In this document: positions 61,503 through 64,000 of the stretch, piece after piece
Layout: every line of letters starts with the position of its first letter
How positions within the stretch are numbered: the stretch's first letter is position 1
Source: Oxyruncus cristatus
Taxonomy: Eukaryota > Chordata > Aves > Passeriformes > Cotingidae
Assembly: GCA_013399855.1 (NCBI GenBank)
Contig: VXAY01004115.1
Span: 479,302-543,301, forward strand
Length of the DNA stretch: 64,000 nucleotides
Reading direction: 5' to 3'
Translations under genes and position numbers: made by a program
The notes under the pieces: generated by a model
Told to the model about the DNA's origin: nothing
The model's input: only the letters and a program-made list of their open reading frames with translations
Databases searched by the model: none

Positions 61503-64000
61503 CAATCAGGCTGTCTGGGCAATCAGCCCAGCAATTAGCCAACCAGCTATTAGAAAAAAAATATTTTTTACTAATTTTGTGTATGTGGGGGTTTCTGTAG
61601 TTTACAGTTTTGTAGATGGCAAGAAGCAGGAAGCACGTGGATTTCTGGCACCGTGTTCACGTCAAGGGAAGGAAATGCCATAGATGGAGGGAGCAGGTCA
61701 GGAAGGGTGGGGAGAGAAGCAAGCCACATTCTGAATATCCACTGCCCAGAGGCCATGCAGTGAAGTGGTGCAAATAGTAGTTGTTTTTCTTAATTTGGCT
61801 GGAAGTATGGAACCCTTAAGATAACTTTGAAAAGTAACACTTTCAAAAGTGAAAAATTAGATTTTGTTGTTGTTGTTGAATCCAAAATATTTGAAATGTC
61901 TCAATTTTTCTTTTTTTTCATCTATACCTATTTTAGATTAAACATATTCCTGAATTTAATCGAAATTGCCAATTTTGGTCTTGTGAACGGAAGTCCCTTC
62001 AGATATCTATGTGCAGTAGTTAATAGGATACCTGCCCTCTAGTGATTCCAGTGATTCCAGTTCATCACAGAACAGAGCATAACACTGTTGGACCCTCCTG
62101 ATCTCTGAAAGAAAACTGCAAGATAAGATCTAGATTCCTGGTTTAGCTCTATTTTCCCCTGCAGAGCCTAAACGTTTTCAATGATAGCTATTATCATTAG
62201 CTGGCAGTAAGCAGCTTACTGAATCCTTTAGAATCAATGCCAGGGCCTTTAAGTGGGTCCATGTTGTACCAATATATAGCAAGAAGCCCCAGTGCCATGC
62301 GTTTTCATCTCTCTTTCCCTTGCCATGAAAGTGGTAAGTTGCTCTGCGTTGTTGATTCAGCTGGTGCTCCTGGGTGGCCCATGTGCAGTTGGTCCCAGGT
62401 ACATGTATTGCAGCAGTGCAGACAAAATCCTGGATTATTGTGGTATGAATCGTTCCAGGAAAAAAGATACATCCTACCAGCCAGCTCATGATATATAAGA
62501 ACTATTCTTGGTCATTGGTATTGCTTTGATGCCCAGAAATGGGAGGGGACATGAAGAGGATGCTTAAGTGGCAATACTTCAGCAAAGATGAATGTCTCTC
62601 TAGCTATTTTCTGAGTCTTTTTCTGTCTTGTTTCTATACTGGCTGATCCCACTGCATTTTATCCCATAATTGGTTTTTTTATCAATTGGTGATACTATAA
62701 TTTAGTAGCATCAAATGTGCCGCATATGAGCATAGTATCAGAATAGATCTATTGCTCTTGATACACTGCTTCCAGCAAAATCCACTGACCTCTGACTTCA
62801 TGTATACAATATATCTAGATGATGAATAAATTCCCCACCTGTAGGGAATATAAGGCACATTATATATTTTGCTCTTCGTGTACCCAATCTACTCTGGTTT
62901 ACCAAAGAAGCCCCCATCACTATTGGACTTCAGTTTTCATTGCAGTATTATGTAACAAATCTTGCTAAATTGAGGTCCTCAGACTCATTTAAAATGCGTC
63001 TGAACCAGCTGCATCAAGAACCTGATGCAGCACTATAAATTGCAAACTTTCTACCTGCCAACATTTCTAAAAGCAATTTCCAGGGTATACTCAACCATGG
63101 TTTCTGGACAAGTAACATCTGGTCCTTCAGTTTGTCAGGTGTGTGCCATGGTGTTATCTTTCTTTCGACATATCTAAAATGAACAGCTACCACTTCTATA
63201 GACACTCAAGTCAAACATTCCCAAATGTATAGAATGATACATTTATGTGGATCTCTGTGTCCACACAGTGTTCTGTATGTTGACATATCAGGGTTTAGCT
63301 TCTAGCATTTTTCTATGAGCAAAGGAGAGGGACTGTCTGTCTCGGCAGCGTACCACTTTAGGAAGTCCAGGATACAGATGGGCTGTGGAATCTCACTGCA
63401 AGCTCACTGTCTGTTACAGAAGTTAAGTTTTAAAACATTCTTTAAAAGGAGTGGCAAGATATTTTTTTCCAGTTCCCACAAGAGACATTTCCACTCTGTT
63501 TGTTTCTCCAGCTGAAGAAGTAAGGAATCCAAACAAAACTAGTAAATCAGAAAAACAGAAGAGAAAGGACCCCACACAGAAATTTGATCCTGGAAGCATT
63601 TCCTTTCTTTTATATACTGAAGTTTACTCACCTTGTTGTTTTTGTGGATCAAATGCAATGGACCAAGGAGGAGCTCCCTGCAAGCCCTTTCTGTGTCACT
63701 CTGTTTCTGATTTCCTACATTGCTGGGGATAGTAGTAGATTACAGTCATAAGGGTAAAGCAAAGTTCATTTGGTCTCACACGTGGCCTTTAAGTTGAAGA
63801 GTGATGAGCTGGAGAGGTATGCTGCAATAGTAGTGGTGATCTCTGAGCTGCCTCTGTGCAGTAGCTGGTTACATAGCCTCCCCTCCTATATAACCATAAA
63901 ATTTTTGTGTTTGCAACATATTTATATTTCTTTGCATCTTTCCACAAAGGACAAATCTTTTCCTACAGAAATACATCCCATAGTCAGAAAAACACCTGCA
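61503..64000. other. Unique non-coding DNA, no gene recognised
   Basis: No gene was recognised to the window edge. Minor items are TTGTTGTTGTTG near 61867 and a doubled AGTGATTCC at 62041-62060. Open frames at 62178-62498 and 63315-63732 are motif-free. Confidence 0.6.

Overview
The window looks like bird nuclear DNA from a gene-poor, AT-rich tract: an intergenic desert or the inside of a very large intron. The main evidence is CR1 retrotransposon debris. Several 3' tails carry the diagnostic avian ending (ATTCTATGATTCTATG or its reverse complement) next to the 'GGTTGGAAGGGACC' block. One copy (about 17127-17545) still encodes the C-terminal end of the CR1 reverse transcriptase. Nothing looks prokaryotic: there are no operons, no ribosome-binding-site pattern and no dense coding. 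The longest uninterrupted reading frame is only about 142 codons (27811-28239, minus) and resembles no protein I know. I found no complete protein-coding gene, tRNA, rRNA, CRISPR array or CpG island.

Layout. 1-10.9 kb: mostly unique sequence, with a short perfect hairpin at 2029-2055, fragments of ancient amniote repeats, and an extremely AT-rich stretch near 3.6-4.1 kb. 10.9-21 kb: the most repeat-rich part, with a MIR-like SINE fragment, a plus-strand CR1 tail, a possible hAT-like DNA-transposon relic (about 13.96-14.39 kb), a 25-bp tandem duplication, three minus-strand CR1 pieces of different ages, and long T and A runs. 21-30.5 kb: almost featureless. 30.6-31.3 kb: AT-rich sequence with homeodomain-type core motifs and two adjacent inverted repeats, a candidate regulatory element. 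34.7-34.96 kb: an old CR1. 36644-36775: the best exon-like segment, with strong splice-site look-alikes and an open, Lys/Glu-rich 39-codon frame. 39-51 kb: simple repeats (an ATTAAGAT-type array, an A32 tract, an 11-bp four-copy array and a CAAAA-rich tract) with two more CR1 tails. 51-64 kb: unique sequence with a few weak ancient-repeat matches.

There is no gene network to describe. The content is layered retrotransposon fossils (bird-type CR1 over older amniote CR1, MIR-like and MITE-like debris), local tandem duplications and a few candidate non-coding or exon elements. All repeat assignments come from reading the sequence and remembered family consensus features; no alignment was run. 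I saw no convincing sign of a previously undescribed biological system.
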